Assembly: GCA_047617105.1 (NCBI GenBank)
Contig: JBLGCB010000005.1
Span: forward strand, 1 to 57,476
Direction of reading: 5' to 3'
DNA length: 57,476 bases
Source: JABSOG01 sp047617105
GTDB lineage: Bacteria > Pseudomonadota > Gammaproteobacteria > Enterobacterales > Alteromonadaceae
Part shown: positions 34,781 to 45,100 of the stretch, in pieces
How positions within the stretch are numbered: position 1 is the first letter of the stretch
Layout: each line of letters begins with the position of its first letter
Notes under the pieces: generated by a model
What the model saw: the letters and a program-made list of their open reading frames with translations, nothing else
Database searches by the model: none
What the model was told of the DNA's origin: nothing
Program-made: the position numbers and the translations under genes

Positions 34781-35103
34781 TTTGATTTTATCATCGTGTC
34801 ATAGCAGTGTAGCTGAACAGGGCTTATTTTGCCTCGTTTTTTGACATTGTTTTTGTCTGGTTTAGCACAAGTTTTATCAAGGTTTACAATGCGTTGTGGC
34901 GATTTATGAGGGCGGTTGAATGAGTGGTGATCTCGCAAGGTCCATTAGACGAAACATTTGGGTTCAATCATTGGATAGTGCTAATAATTTTCTGCTATCT
35001 TTGGCAAATTACTCATCTGGCAATCTAGGCAAATCTGATGAAACAGTCACTCGATGTGCCTTCTATATCTAGTCTGATGATATTTACCACCCAACTTTCC
35101 ATG

Positions 35104-35132
35104 TTGATGTATTATTCTTTCTTTATTATACT
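35104..35132 (+). promoter_or_regulatory. Sigma70-like promoter for the toxin-antitoxin operon
   Basis: TTGATG (35104-35109), a 17-base spacer, and TATACT (35127-35132). This is close to the consensus in both boxes and optimal in spacing. Initiation would be near 35139, about 25 bases before the antitoxin start. Confidence 0.6.
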
Positions 35133-35163
35133 TAGCTAGTGTTAGTCAATGTGAGTTAAATCA

Positions 35164-35400
35164 ATGCAAGCAAATATGCACGAAGCCAAAACCCAGCTGT
35201 CTCAGTTGGTAGAAAGAGCAATAGAGGGTGAGCAGGTCATTATTGCCAAGGCTGGCAAACCTTACGTACAACTGATCCCCTATAAAGCATCAAGTCAGCG
35301 GCAGTTTGGCCAATTTAAAGGCCAGTTTCAAATGTCTGATGACTTTGATAGTGAGCAAACCAATAATGAAGTCGCCAACCTTTTTGGCATAGACGAATGA
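35164..35400 (+). CDS. Phd/YefM-family antitoxin
   Basis: A 78-residue type II antitoxin. The N-terminal pattern MHEAKTQLSQLVERA followed by GEQVIIAKAGKPYVQLIPY is the Phd/YefM DNA-binding fold, and the acidic C-terminal tail would bind and neutralise the toxin. Its stop overlaps the start of the PIN-domain gene by 4 bases (ATGA), so the two are translationally coupled. It probably represses its own promoter. The ATG at 35164 has only a weak ribosome site, and the internal ATG at 35176 is a possible alternative. Confidence 0.9.
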   Translation: MQANMHEAKTQLSQLVERAIEGEQVIIAKAGKPYVQLIPYKASSQRQFGQFKGQFQMSDDFDSEQTNNEVANLFGIDE

Positions 35401-35783
35401 AGAGGCTGTTATTGGACACCCACGCCTTAATCTGGTGGTTGAATGGCGATGAACGTTTGGGTCAACAGGCGCGGGCAGAAATAGGAAATAGCCAAAATGA
35501 GGTTTATGTGAGCGCAGCATCGGTATGGGAAATGGCGATTAAAAAGCAGTTAGGAAAATTGGATGCGCCTGATGATATTGAACAACGCGTCGAATTGGCC
35601 GGGTTTTCTAAATTGGCGATATCCATGTTTCATGCTCAAGAAGCCGGATTGCTGCCGAATCATCACAAAGATCCCTTCGATCGAATGCTAATTGCTCAGG
35701 CACAAATTACAGGTTTAATTATATTGACAAAAGATCAACACTTTCCCAAATATGGTGTTAGATTAATTGATGCAAGTCGGTAA
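35397..35783 (+). CDS. PIN-domain toxin (VapC-like ribonuclease)
   Basis: A 128-residue PIN-domain protein of the kind paired with Phd antitoxins. It has the N-terminal acidic residue in LLLDTHALIWWL, a conserved Glu in SVWEMAIK, and the DPFDRMLIAQA segment with the later acidic residues of the Mg2+-dependent RNase site. It overlaps the antitoxin by 4 bases. Such toxins typically cleave specific tRNA or rRNA sites; the target here is unknown. The pair lies between the two synthase genes and may stabilise the locus. Confidence 0.9.
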   Translation: MKRLLLDTHALIWWLNGDERLGQQARAEIGNSQNEVYVSAASVWEMAIKKQLGKLDAPDDIEQRVELAGFSKLAISMFHAQEAGLLPNHHKDPFDRMLIAQAQITGLIILTKDQHFPKYGVRLIDASR

Positions 35784-35808
35784 ATCATTTAATGAGTACT
35801 TAAGCAAC

Positions 35809-36180
35809 ATGATTGATAAACTACGAACAGCAGTATTAAAAGTCCAGTGGTTAAAGCCAATTTTTGTGGTCATAGCAGTGGCCTCTATAGCCATGTTTGC
35901 TTATGTTATTTTTGGCCAATCTGGCATGGCCAAAGATGACTATTACTTGCTACCCAGTGTGGTGATGCTGTTGTGGTCATTGGTGGCGTGTGCTTTGTTA
36001 TTTACTTTTGTCCACGTGCCTGAGAAACCGGATAAAAGCATTGGTTTTTTTAGACGTATCGGTATTCGTTGCAAGCGTGGTTATTATTATATATTGGCGA
36101 TTCTGAGTCTCGGCACCACTTTAGCGATGTTATTGGTTTCTTTTCGCGTAGTGCGGATTTGGCTTGGCGATTATGGTTAG
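35809..36180 (+). CDS. Small integral membrane protein, unknown function
   Basis: About 123 residues with three or so hydrophobic segments: PIFVVIAVASIAMFAYVIFG near the N-terminus, a central YLLPSVVMLLWSLVACALLF, and a C-terminal YYILAILSLGTTLAMLLV. The loop between the second and third is basic and cytoplasmic-looking. The open frame extends upstream into the toxin gene (start codon TTG at 35767 or ATG at 35770), but the ATG at 35809, 25 bases after the toxin stop, is preferred. It is co-oriented with and close behind the toxin-antitoxin pair. I do not recognise the family. Confidence 0.6.
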   Translation: MIDKLRTAVLKVQWLKPIFVVIAVASIAMFAYVIFGQSGMAKDDYYLLPSVVMLLWSLVACALLFTFVHVPEKPDKSIGFFRRIGIRCKRGYYYILAILSLGTTLAMLLVSFRVVRIWLGDYG

Positions 36181-36310
36181 CGCTGACCAGTTCGACGTGG
36201 CTACAGTACAAACCATTCAATTGACCTTAAAAATGCCAGCGCCCAAAGGCAACCCCCCTCAGACACCGACACTGTTTATTTTACCTTCAAGTGACAAGCC
36301 AGCTATTTAA
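36173..36310 (+). CDS. Possible 45-residue translationally coupled ORF
   Basis: An ATG at 36173 overlaps the last codons of the small membrane protein (ATGGTTAG), a typical translational-coupling arrangement. The frame runs to a TAA at 36308-36310 and the product is rich in Pro and Thr. It overlaps the convergent HEAT-like gene by 8 bases. It was not recognised and may be a remnant of a longer gene or chance. Confidence 0.25.
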   Translation: MVSADQFDVATVQTIQLTLKMPAPKGNPPQTPTLFILPSSDKPAI

Positions 36311-36998
36311 CCTGATCTTGCTGGCTGTAATACTCGCTTAACCCCGCAGTTTTTATCTTTTCATTTTCAACAATGGCATTATCAATAATGGCGCTAACCT
36401 GACGTTGAAAGCCGGGCTGCTTTAGCTTGGTCACTTTCAAATTTGTCAGTATATTTTGCGCTGATTGGGTACCAGACAACGCCAAACCAAGCATGGCGTA
36501 TTTGCTCATATCGTTATTGCGAGTGATTGCATCTTTTTGATAAGAAGCCTTACCAACCAAACCTCTTTGTTGCCAAACATCCGGGGCAAGGCTTGATTGT
36601 AAATACTTAAGCGCTTTTTTACTGTTGTGATGGTTAATCACATAACCAAGGCCATAAAGTGCCGCTGTTTTTGCCCGGTAAAAAGAGTTTCCAAAATCTC
36701 CCGTCCGATCTTCTTCAATAAATGTGATGATATCATCGACAATATGCTTATCTCCGATGATCTCAAGCATGACCACAATATTTGGCCAATGTTGATGTTG
36801 TTGGTGATCGCTCAGCATGGCTTTTAATGTCGCCACTTCGCTTTGTTCATACTGCATCGCCTCGTTATACGGCATACCGTGAATAAAAGTCTGGCTAACG
36901 TAATCGGTGATGCTGAGTTTGCTTTGCGCTTGTAGCGCGCTAGAAAAAGTGAGTGCAACAAGCATTAGCACTATGCGCTTAATAGTTTGATTCATCAT
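36303..36998 (-). CDS. Exported helical-repeat (HEAT-like) protein, unknown function
   Basis: A 231-residue protein with a clear signal peptide (MNQTIKRIVLMLVALTF... cleaved after LQA). The mature part is alpha-helical, with repeat-like segments such as TAALYGLGYVINHH and MSKYAMLGLALSGTQSAQ. These resemble HEAT repeats of secreted or periplasmic scaffold proteins. It follows the metzincin protease gene by 15 bases on the same strand, so the two probably form an operon and may act together outside the cytoplasm. No catalytic motif is seen. Confidence 0.65.
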   Translation of the reverse strand: MMNQTIKRIVLMLVALTFSSALQAQSKLSITDYVSQTFIHGMPYNEAMQYEQSEVATLKAMLSDHQQHQHWPNIVVMLEIIGDKHIVDDIITFIEEDRTGDFGNSFYRAKTAALYGLGYVINHHNSKKALKYLQSSLAPDVWQQRGLVGKASYQKDAITRNNDMSKYAMLGLALSGTQSAQNILTNLKVTKLKQPGFQRQVSAIIDNAIVENEKIKTAGLSEYYSQQDQVK

Positions 36999-37013
36999 TG
37001 TGATCCCTTAAAT

Positions 37014-37877
37014 TTAGTTGTTTTTGTAAGCATTACATTCTGTGCTATTGACCATGGTGTTATTGGCATCGATGATGGGTGCCATAATGGCATTATTTTC
37101 ATCGCGGTGCGCCAACCCTTGGTTGTGTCCCAATTCATGCAGCCATAATATATCGGCCAGATCAGCCTCTACTACCGCTATTTTATTACCCGGTGTATTG
37201 CCGCAACCGATAATATTGGGGCCTAATGAACCACAAAAAGTAATGTCGTTGACTAGGCTAATCCCGTCGGCCAAGGCATTCATTTCGGCAGAGCTGTCTA
37301 TACTGCCATCACCTGCGGTAAAGGTGGTGACATTACCTGAGCGAACCAGATCAATATTACAGGTAACGTCGCCCCAAAAATCATAGTTTTCTAAGATATC
37401 AACACCATCACTGAAAATCGTATCAACGTCGGCATTAGACAGTGCTGGGGCGGTAAAATAGCGAAATACCGGGATGTTGTGAGTCAGGATAGAATACATG
37501 TGCATGGTGACCGTTATTTGATCAATAGAGCTACCATCACTAACCCTAATGCTAAAGCTATCGGTATAGTCGTAGTTGCCCGATGTAGGTGGGGTATAAG
37601 TATGTCCGCCTGCACTCCAATGTCTGAGATCACCTTGAGTGTAGTATTGAAAATTACTCCAGGTTAGGTTGTCACCATCAGCATCGGTGGCATGTAAGGT
37701 GAAAGTGATCGGGGTGTTGACGGGGGTAAATAAGTGATAAGTCGAGCCTTCAGTAATCACCGGTGCGGCACTATAACTGTAGTTCGAGCAAAGTAGAATA
37801 AAAAAGACCGTTACTAGTTTTGAGATCTTTGATGCCATTCGTATTTTCATAATATTCCATCTGGTTTTGTTATTCAT
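37014..37877 (-). CDS. Secreted zinc metalloprotease (metzincin-type, HExxHxxGxxH)
   Basis: A signal peptide (KLVTVFFILLCSNYSYSA) is followed by a cadherin/Ig-like region (about 38-135) with ATDADGDNLTW, then a C-terminal protease domain. The zinc site HELGHNQGLAH begins near residue 247, and a Met-turn candidate AIMAPI lies downstream, as expected for metzincins. Several Cys residues suggest disulfides. The frame starts at 37877; in-frame ATGs at residues 10 and 14 would give a more usual signal peptide. First gene of a two-gene operon with the HEAT-like protein. The substrate is unknown; extracellular protein degradation is the plain reading. Confidence 0.85.
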   Translation of the reverse strand: MNNKTRWNIMKIRMASKISKLVTVFFILLCSNYSYSAAPVITEGSTYHLFTPVNTPITFTLHATDADGDNLTWSNFQYYTQGDLRHWSAGGHTYTPPTSGNYDYTDSFSIRVSDGSSIDQITVTMHMYSILTHNIPVFRYFTAPALSNADVDTIFSDGVDILENYDFWGDVTCNIDLVRSGNVTTFTAGDGSIDSSAEMNALADGISLVNDITFCGSLGPNIIGCGNTPGNKIAVVEADLADILWLHELGHNQGLAHRDENNAIMAPIIDANNTMVNSTECNAYKNN

Positions 37878-38216
37878 TGATGTCAGGCACTAAGCCTAAA
37901 TACCTAACGGTTAGTAAGCGCAACATTAAACAAAATGTAAGTGCTTACATAAAATCAGTATGACTTTTGACCTATCTGCTGTCAACACAGTGTATTGTAA
38001 CAATTTTTGTAACTATTCAGCGTGCTTAGATTTCGCTTCAGAACAAGGCATTTGCGCACGGAAAATAGGCGCATATAGGTCATATGCAACTGTTTGAGTA
38101 CGAAAATAACGCCGTTATGGGGCGAAAGATGAGTGCGCTGAACAGTTACCAATCTGTATTGATTGCTTGGCAACGGTGCCATTGCTAAAATGCCCTAAAA
38201 ACCAAAGGATAACTCC
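37878..38216. other. Divergent intergenic region between protease and SDR genes
   Basis: About 340 bases without a supported gene. It separates the protease operon (minus) from the SDR gene (plus). The right two thirds are occupied by an inverted pair of the dispersed palindromic repeat (38009-38149). The rest is AT-rich. No promoter stands out clearly. Confidence 0.6.
38009..38149. repeat. Inverted pair of the dispersed palindromic repeat (copy B plus degenerate copy D)
   Basis: Copy B (38086-38149) begins GCAACTGTT and ends AACAGTTAC, with a central ATAACGCCGTTAT. Copy D starts at 38009 in the opposite orientation (GTAACTATTCAGCG, then TTTCGC) and decays after about 55 bases. The outer ends therefore form a large dyad around the interval. 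It sits 67 bases upstream of the SDR start and about 130 upstream of the protease start. Confidence 0.75.
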
Positions 38217-39137
38217 ATGAATCAGCCCCAAGCCAACACAAACCCGCCAAGTATTGGCGTACTCGGCTGTGGATATGTTGGCCAACAACTGCTAAACCTG
38301 CAACCACTAAACCTCCAACCACTAAACCAACAACCTTGGCACCAATCCAGCTGGTATAGCATACACAACAATGACCCAAAACTACCCTATAACAGTGTGC
38401 CATTTTCGTTAGATAACCCCGATAGCTGGCACTTATTACCTCATCAGGCCGACTGGCTGGTATTGACCATTCCACCAGCCTATCAAGACAGAGAAAAAGA
38501 GTCGCAAAGACTGACCAACTGGTGCCAATGGATGGCGCTTAATCGGCCGGCATTAAAGCGCTTAATCTACATTTCGACCATCGGGGTTTATGCTGAACAA
38601 GGCGGGGTTTGGACTGAGCAAAGCCGCTGTGAACCCAGTTTGCTTAGAGGCCATTTGCGGCTCGACAGCGAAACCATATTGCAGCATTATTTTCAATCTA
38701 CCGCCATCCGTTGTGGCGGCATTTATGGTCAGGGTCGTAATATTGTTGAAAAACTGATGGCAGGTGAGGCGGTATTTCGCGGCAATAAACCGCTATATCG
38801 TATTCATGTTGATGATCTTACTGGGCTTATTATCTCGTTGATAAACCAGGGTGAACACATCCCAAGCCTCAATGCGGTAGATGATCAGGCTGCCAGTCAA
38901 GATGAAATCATTGATTGGTTACGCCAACAACCAGGGTTTAACCAACAAGCACCAACGACATTAACTTTTCAAAATAAACGGCTGGATGTTAGCGAAGAAA
39001 AGCAACCAACCGAGCAAAGGATCGTCAGTAATCAGCGGTTATTATCGACGTTAGGTTATCGGTTAAAATACCCCACTTATCAGACAGGGTTAGCTTTTAG
39101 CAACCCGACAGCGGCTACAAGAATTGATCTAACTTAG
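38217..39137 (+). CDS. NAD(P)-binding SDR-like oxidoreductase/epimerase (YeeZ-like)
   Basis: A 306-residue Rossmann protein. The dinucleotide-binding motif GVLGCGYVGQQLL is at about residues 14-26, and the later segments LIYISTIGVYAEQGG and IRCGGIYGQGRNIVEKL match the extended-SDR layout, with Ser/Thr and Tyr at the catalytic region. It resembles YeeZ-type proteins of gammaproteobacteria, whose reaction is not established. A short tandem LNLQP/LNQQP repeat follows the nucleotide motif. The 3' end overlaps the 3' end of the convergent FAAL-PKS by 23 bases. It is probably a housekeeping neighbour; a tailoring role for the cluster is possible but unsupported. Confidence 0.75.
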   Translation: MNQPQANTNPPSIGVLGCGYVGQQLLNLQPLNLQPLNQQPWHQSSWYSIHNNDPKLPYNSVPFSLDNPDSWHLLPHQADWLVLTIPPAYQDREKESQRLTNWCQWMALNRPALKRLIYISTIGVYAEQGGVWTEQSRCEPSLLRGHLRLDSETILQHYFQSTAIRCGGIYGQGRNIVEKLMAGEAVFRGNKPLYRIHVDDLTGLIISLINQGEHIPSLNAVDDQAASQDEIIDWLRQQPGFNQQAPTTLTFQNKRLDVSEEKQPTEQRIVSNQRLLSTLGYRLKYPTYQTGLAFSNPTAATRIDLT

Positions 39138-42100
39138 CATCAATCAAAGCCTCAAGTTGCTGCTCTGACATCTCGCTAACATCTTCCATCTCCTGTTGTT
39201 GTTCACCCTTATCAACAGGCGCGTCTACAGGCGCTTCACTGATAGGCTCTGTTGTTTTTACTTCACTCTGAGCAACCCTATCAACTTCACTTAATTGTTC
39301 AGCGACAAATGCCACCAAAGCATCCATATCAGGATATTTAAACAACAAAGTCGACGACAGTGATTTGCCCAGCCAGCTTTGCAGCTGGTTTTTTATTTCT
39401 ACCGCCATTAACGAATCGACACCCAATTCGAAAAATCCGCGATCAAGCTTAAGGGTTTCTTCGCTTGGCAGTTCGAGCACCTTGCGAATGACCACCAGTA
39501 ACTGCTCATAAATATAATTCTGTTGCTGTTGTTTGGTACCAAGCGCCTGATAATCTTGAATAAATACCTGGTCTTGTGGGTTTTCAGCCAAGCTGGTGAT
39601 CTGCGCCAATAACGGCTCTGAACGATGACGTATTAGCGCTTGCCATTCTGCCGCCAATACCACGGTTTGCTGGTCTTGCGGTTGGTTAATAATGGTATCA
39701 AGCGCTGACAACGCCTGGGCATTGGTTAAACCGACAATACCCAGTTGACCATAAGCTTGTTTAGCCGCTTCGCTGGTCGCCATACCCTGCTCTAACCAAG
39801 GACCCCAGTTAATACTTTGTGCCACCAAACCTTGGCTTTGACGCAAGCTCGCCAGTGCATCCATAAAACTGTTGGCAGCGGCATAATTGGCTTGAGCCAC
39901 CACCCCCAACACACTGCTCACCGAGGAAAATAACAGCATAAAGTCCAATGGCAAATCCGCGGTAAGTTGATGTAAATGCCAGCTGCCAGCGACTTTGCTG
40001 GCCAACACCCGTTCAAACTGGGCCCGGGTTTGCTTAGCCAATAAACCATCTTCAAGATGACCCGCCGCATGAATCACCCCAGCTAAAGGGGCGGGCAAGG
40101 TTGCCAATACCCGCGCCAATTGCTGGTAATCACTAACATCTGCCTGCTGACAAAAAATCTCAACCCCATCCATTGGCGCCAAGCCAGCCTCTAAGCTAGA
40201 GGCTGAACGAGACACTAACACCACTTTTGTCGCCCCTTGCTCAATCAACCACTGTAACATCACCTGCCCTAACGCGCCGGTGCCTCCGGTGATCAGATAA
40301 CATTTATCCGCATCCACCGCCACCGGGCTGATAGGCTGGCGAGTATGAGACGGTGCGGCCACTAATCTGGGGTGATATAACTGCGCCAGATCCTCTGATG
40401 ACTGTGCCAAAAGCGGTTCGATGACCTTTAATGACAAAAATGCTTCATCACCCGACAAAGGTTGTGATGCCAATGTTTGCGCCAAATCGACCACTCGACA
40501 ATGAAACTGTGGGTACTCTAACGCAATCACTTTGGCCATCCCCAACAATGGTGCGTCAAAACAATTACCGACGGGGTGTAATAACGGCGCTCGTTCAGGC
40601 GACATTGAGCCAACATGACAAGCATTGGTGGTCAACAAACACAGTGATAACGACACATCAGCGCTTAATAACAGCTGCACCAGCAACCGAATCATTTGGC
40701 CATTGCCCACCGCCGAGTCTATTGAATCAGCCGTCCAGGCATAAATCAGCTGATCGACAGATGACATATCCAGCTGTTCCATCAGCCACAATAAATCACC
40801 CGCCTGCTGCGGCCTAATTTCAAAATGGTTGTCGGTGAGGCGTTGCGGCGTTGGTCCGCGGGTGATCACAATCGCCCCCGCTAGCCCGATGGACTGTAAA
40901 TCATCGGCAAAAACCAGTGGTCGTTTGGCCATTTCAGGCTCAATACTGGCACTGATTTGCCAGTCAAGCTGATACAATAGCGCTCGATTTTCTTTGCCCG
41001 TCAGCTCTCCGGCACTCAAAGCTTGCAGTTCAATATCACCAATATGGGCAACCATTTCCCCCTGTTGATCATAACACCATAAACACGCGGTAAAACTGCC
41101 TGTACCATAATCAGCTGTCACCAGCTCACCCGCCGCCCAAGTGATTTTCGCCCCCGCTTGAACCACCGTCATTTGACCAAATAGCGTCGGCACCACCGCA
41201 TGAGCACGGGCGATTTGTTGCCAATCAATCAAGGCAGCTAAACTTTGTAAAGCGGCATCCATCAGCACCGGATGTAACTGATACTGACCACTTTCAAGCG
41301 CTTTTAACCGACTTAATACCTTGCTATTGCTGATGTCGGTTGCAATAAACAATTGTTCAATCAGCTGAAACTGAGGCCCATAAACCATGCCCTGTTGCGC
41401 CAGTTTTTGATAGTGAAACTCGACGTTAAGCACTTTTTCACAGTGTTTTTGCAGCTGTTGCAAACTCATTTGGGGCAAAGTCGAGTTATGCTCAGGCAAT
41501 AACTCCCCCTGAGCATGGGTCATCCAACTACCGAGTACTTCACTGACAATCGATAGTTGCTGCCCGTGTTTAATCATACATTGCACTCTTAAGGGTTTAT
41601 CTGACAACGCCATTGGCCGCACAATATGTAATTGCTGCAATTTCAATGAAGAGGAATCACACGCCGCCAACGCCATTTCTAAAAAACCAGTGGCAGGTAA
41701 TAAAGATTGTTGGTAAATAACATGATCGGTCAGGTAACCCGGGCTATATTCGCTTAACCGGGTGTCAAATAAGTGATCGGCTTCGCCCATAAAGGCATTG
41801 TTTTGCGCGCTGCCCAATAGCGGATGAGGCCCGCTGGTATCTTGGTCAAACCAGTAACTCTGGCGTTGCCAACTTGGCTGAGGGTGTGATTGTCTCAACC
41901 CCTCGCTTGAACCCGCTTGATGAGAAGCCACTATCATATGGCTATTGGTGCCGCCAAAACCAAAGGCACTGATACCCGCATATTTTTGACCGCTTTGCCC
42001 ATCTGTTGGCCACCGGATATTGGCATTCACCAGGGTTAAACGAGAAGCAGATAAATCAATTGAAGGATTAAGTTGTTGATGGTGCAAATTGGCTGGCAGC

Positions 42101-45100
42101 AGTTCGTGGCGCATCGCCAACACGGTTTTGATTAACCCGGCAATGCCCGCTGCTGCTTCAAGATGGCCGATATTGCTTTTAACGGCACCTAAATAGCAGC
42201 GATGTGGGCTGTTTGAAGCATCTACTACCGCCTGCAAAGCTGCCACTTCAATCGGGTCGCCAAGGGGGGTGCCGGTGCCATGGCTTTCGATATAGTGTAA
42301 TTGCTGAGCTTGCAACCCGGCATTGGCCAAAGCTTGTTTCACCACCGCCTGTTGCGCCGGACCATTAGGGGCAGTAATGCCATTACTGCGGCCATCCTGA
42401 TTAACCGCCGAACCGGCAATCACTGCTGCGATGGTGTCTTTATCACGTTTCGCATCACTCAGACGTTTAAGCACCACTATCCCGCAACCTTCACTGCGCA
42501 CATAACCATTGGCACTGGCATCAAAGGTTTTACAACGACCATCTGGCGCGAGCATTTTGGCATCGGCAAAGGTGTTGGTTAAATCACTGGCCAAACGCAA
42601 GTTAACTCCACCCGCAATGGCCAACTCACATTCATTGGCCAACAAGCTACGACAAGCATCATGCACCGCCACCAAAGATGACGAACAAGCCGTGTCGATG
42701 GCTTTGCTCGGTCCACGTAAATCGAGCTGATAAGACAACCGGTTGGCAGCAATGCTCATCGCATTGCCAGTGCCAACATAGGCGCTATTGCCTTGGCGAC
42801 TTTTGGTGTTGGCAGTTTGAATATTGCCCGGCAAACGCATGTAATCGTTGCTGGTAATACCGATGAAAACCCCGCCATTAGATGCCGCCAAACTCACAGG
42901 TTCAATCCCCGCATGGTGCAACGCCTGCCAGCTCACTTCTAATAATAACCGTTGTTGCGGGTCCATTTGTTTGGCTTCGCGAGGGGTAATATTAAAAAAG
43001 TCGGCATCAAAACAATCAACATCTAAGACATAACCACCCCACAATAAACAACGGGCGCTGTCGGGGATCAACAATTTACGCTGCTGAGGCAACTCGCTAA
43101 TGGCATCTTGATTGTTGCACAGCAATTGCCAAAACGACTGCAAACCTTCGGTCCCGGCAAAACGGCAACCCAAACCAACAATCGCGATGGGCTGTTGAAA
43201 CGCACTACTGGTAGAGGTCATAACCTCGGTGTTATTGCCGGTCAAAAATGCCGCCAAGTGTTTGATACTGCTGTAATCGTACAGAATGCCCGGCGCGATA
43301 TCCCGCTGTAACCACTGGGCCAAATCAGCGGAGATCGCCACCGCATGGGCCGAATCTAACCCGTATTCACTAAAAGAAGCGTTTATATCCACCGAATCCA
43401 CGGCGATGCCGACCGTTGCCGCCACTTTTGCCGCTAACCACTGTTCAATGTTTTCGCTACTGCGATGGCCCTCTATGCTGGTAACCAGTGCCTGCACAGG
43501 TAACTGCCACTGGGCAATAGATTTAAGACCACCTTCAACCCCTTTACCTTTGAGAAAGGCCCGCCGACAACCACTGCGCTGAATTTTACCGCTACTGGTT
43601 TTTGCCAAGCTGCCGGGTTTAATCAGCACCAGCGCATCGAGCATTAAATCATGACGTAGTGAAATGGCCTTGCGCACCGCTTTGACCACTTCGTCAATCG
43701 ACACCGACTTCATCGCAGTACGATGCACTTCGTAAACCACCACCAGATGTTCCTGACGGTCGCGCTCAATAGAAAATGCCGCACCATAACCGGTATTTAA
43801 CGCCTCGTGCGCGTTACCCGTGGTTAATTCAATGTCTTGCGGATAATGGTTTTGGCCACGAATAATGATTAAATCTTTATGGCGTCCGGTGAAATATAAC
43901 TCGCCATCAGCAAAAAAACCGAGATCACCCGAGCGGGTAAACGCTTGATACGTGTCTTTAGTCGCTTGCGGGTTGTGCCAATACCCCTGGGTCACGTCAG
44001 CCCCTTTGGCCCATACCTCACCAATGGTTAAATCGTCACACTCACTAAAATCGCTGGGATTAATAATGCGTAGCGCCACTTCATTGTTCGACCAGGGTTT
44101 GCCGCAACTAACAATGGCAAAACCCTTGCCTGCCACTTCAACTTGCGCAACCCCCTGTTGCAGCGCCTCGGCATTGGCCAAAAACACTGGCGTTGGTTGA
44201 TGGCGGTTATCACAAGTCACCAGCAAAGTGGTTTCGGCCATGCCGTAACAGGTCAATATAGCTTGGCGTTTAAAGCCACAGCTGCCGAAGCGTTGGCTAA
44301 AATTATCCAAAGTTTCGCGACGAACCGGTTCTGCGCCATTAAAGGCCACTTGCCATTGGCTTAAATCAAGCGTTGCCAGTTGTTCATCAGAGACTTTTTG
44401 CAGACACAATTCATAAGCAAAGTTTGGCCCACCACTGGTGGTGGCGCGGTAGTCAGAAATCGCTTTGAGCCAGCGATAAGGCTGTTGTAAAAACGCCACC
44501 GGCGCCATTAATACGCAATGAATGCCGATAAACAGCGGCTGAATCACATTGCCAATCAAGCCCATATCATGAAACAGCGGGGTCCAACTCACAAACACGG
44601 TGGACTCATCGTGTTCAAAGTGAGTCATGATCATTTGGGCGTTATGGAGCAAATTGGCATGGCTGACCATCACCCCTTTGGGATCACCAGTAGAGCCGGA
44701 GGTATATTGCAAAAACGCCAGCGTTTCACCGTCGATGGCTGGCATTTGCCACTGGGCTGACTGGGGTGACGCAGTATCATCCAGTTTATCGGTGACCAAC
44801 CAAGTCTCGCATTGACTGAGAAAATCTTGTTGATGGGCAAACTGATGGATTTCAGCCGAAGCCATAATGACCGAAGGTTCAGCATCGAGATAAATAGACG
44901 CCAAGCGGCTATCGCTGCGGTTTTTGCGTGGCGGGTAACTTGGCACCGCAATCACCCCTGCAAACATACAGCCGAAGAACGCACAAATGTAATCCAGCCC
45001 AGAAGGATACAGCAACAACGCCCGGTCGCCCGGTTTACAGAGGGTTTGCAAATGGGCGGCGATGGTTTTAGCCCGTTGTTCTAGCAATGCGAAAGTTAAA

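Larger units (their letters stand above)
34654..35163. other. Intergenic region between giant synthase and Phd/PIN operon
   Basis: About 510 bases without a supported gene. It holds the divergent upstream regions of the synthase (minus) and the antitoxin (plus), one copy of the ~64-bp palindromic repeat (34717-34780) and a good plus-strand promoter at 35104-35132. The stretch 34782-35100 is AT-rich and shows no other structure that I can identify. No convincing minus-strand promoter for the synthase was recognised. Confidence 0.6.

Noticed and set aside
34717..38149. Insertion sequence or composite transposon around the toxin-antitoxin block
   Set aside because: No transposase gene is present and the bordering repeats are only ~64 bases; recombination through repeats remains possible.
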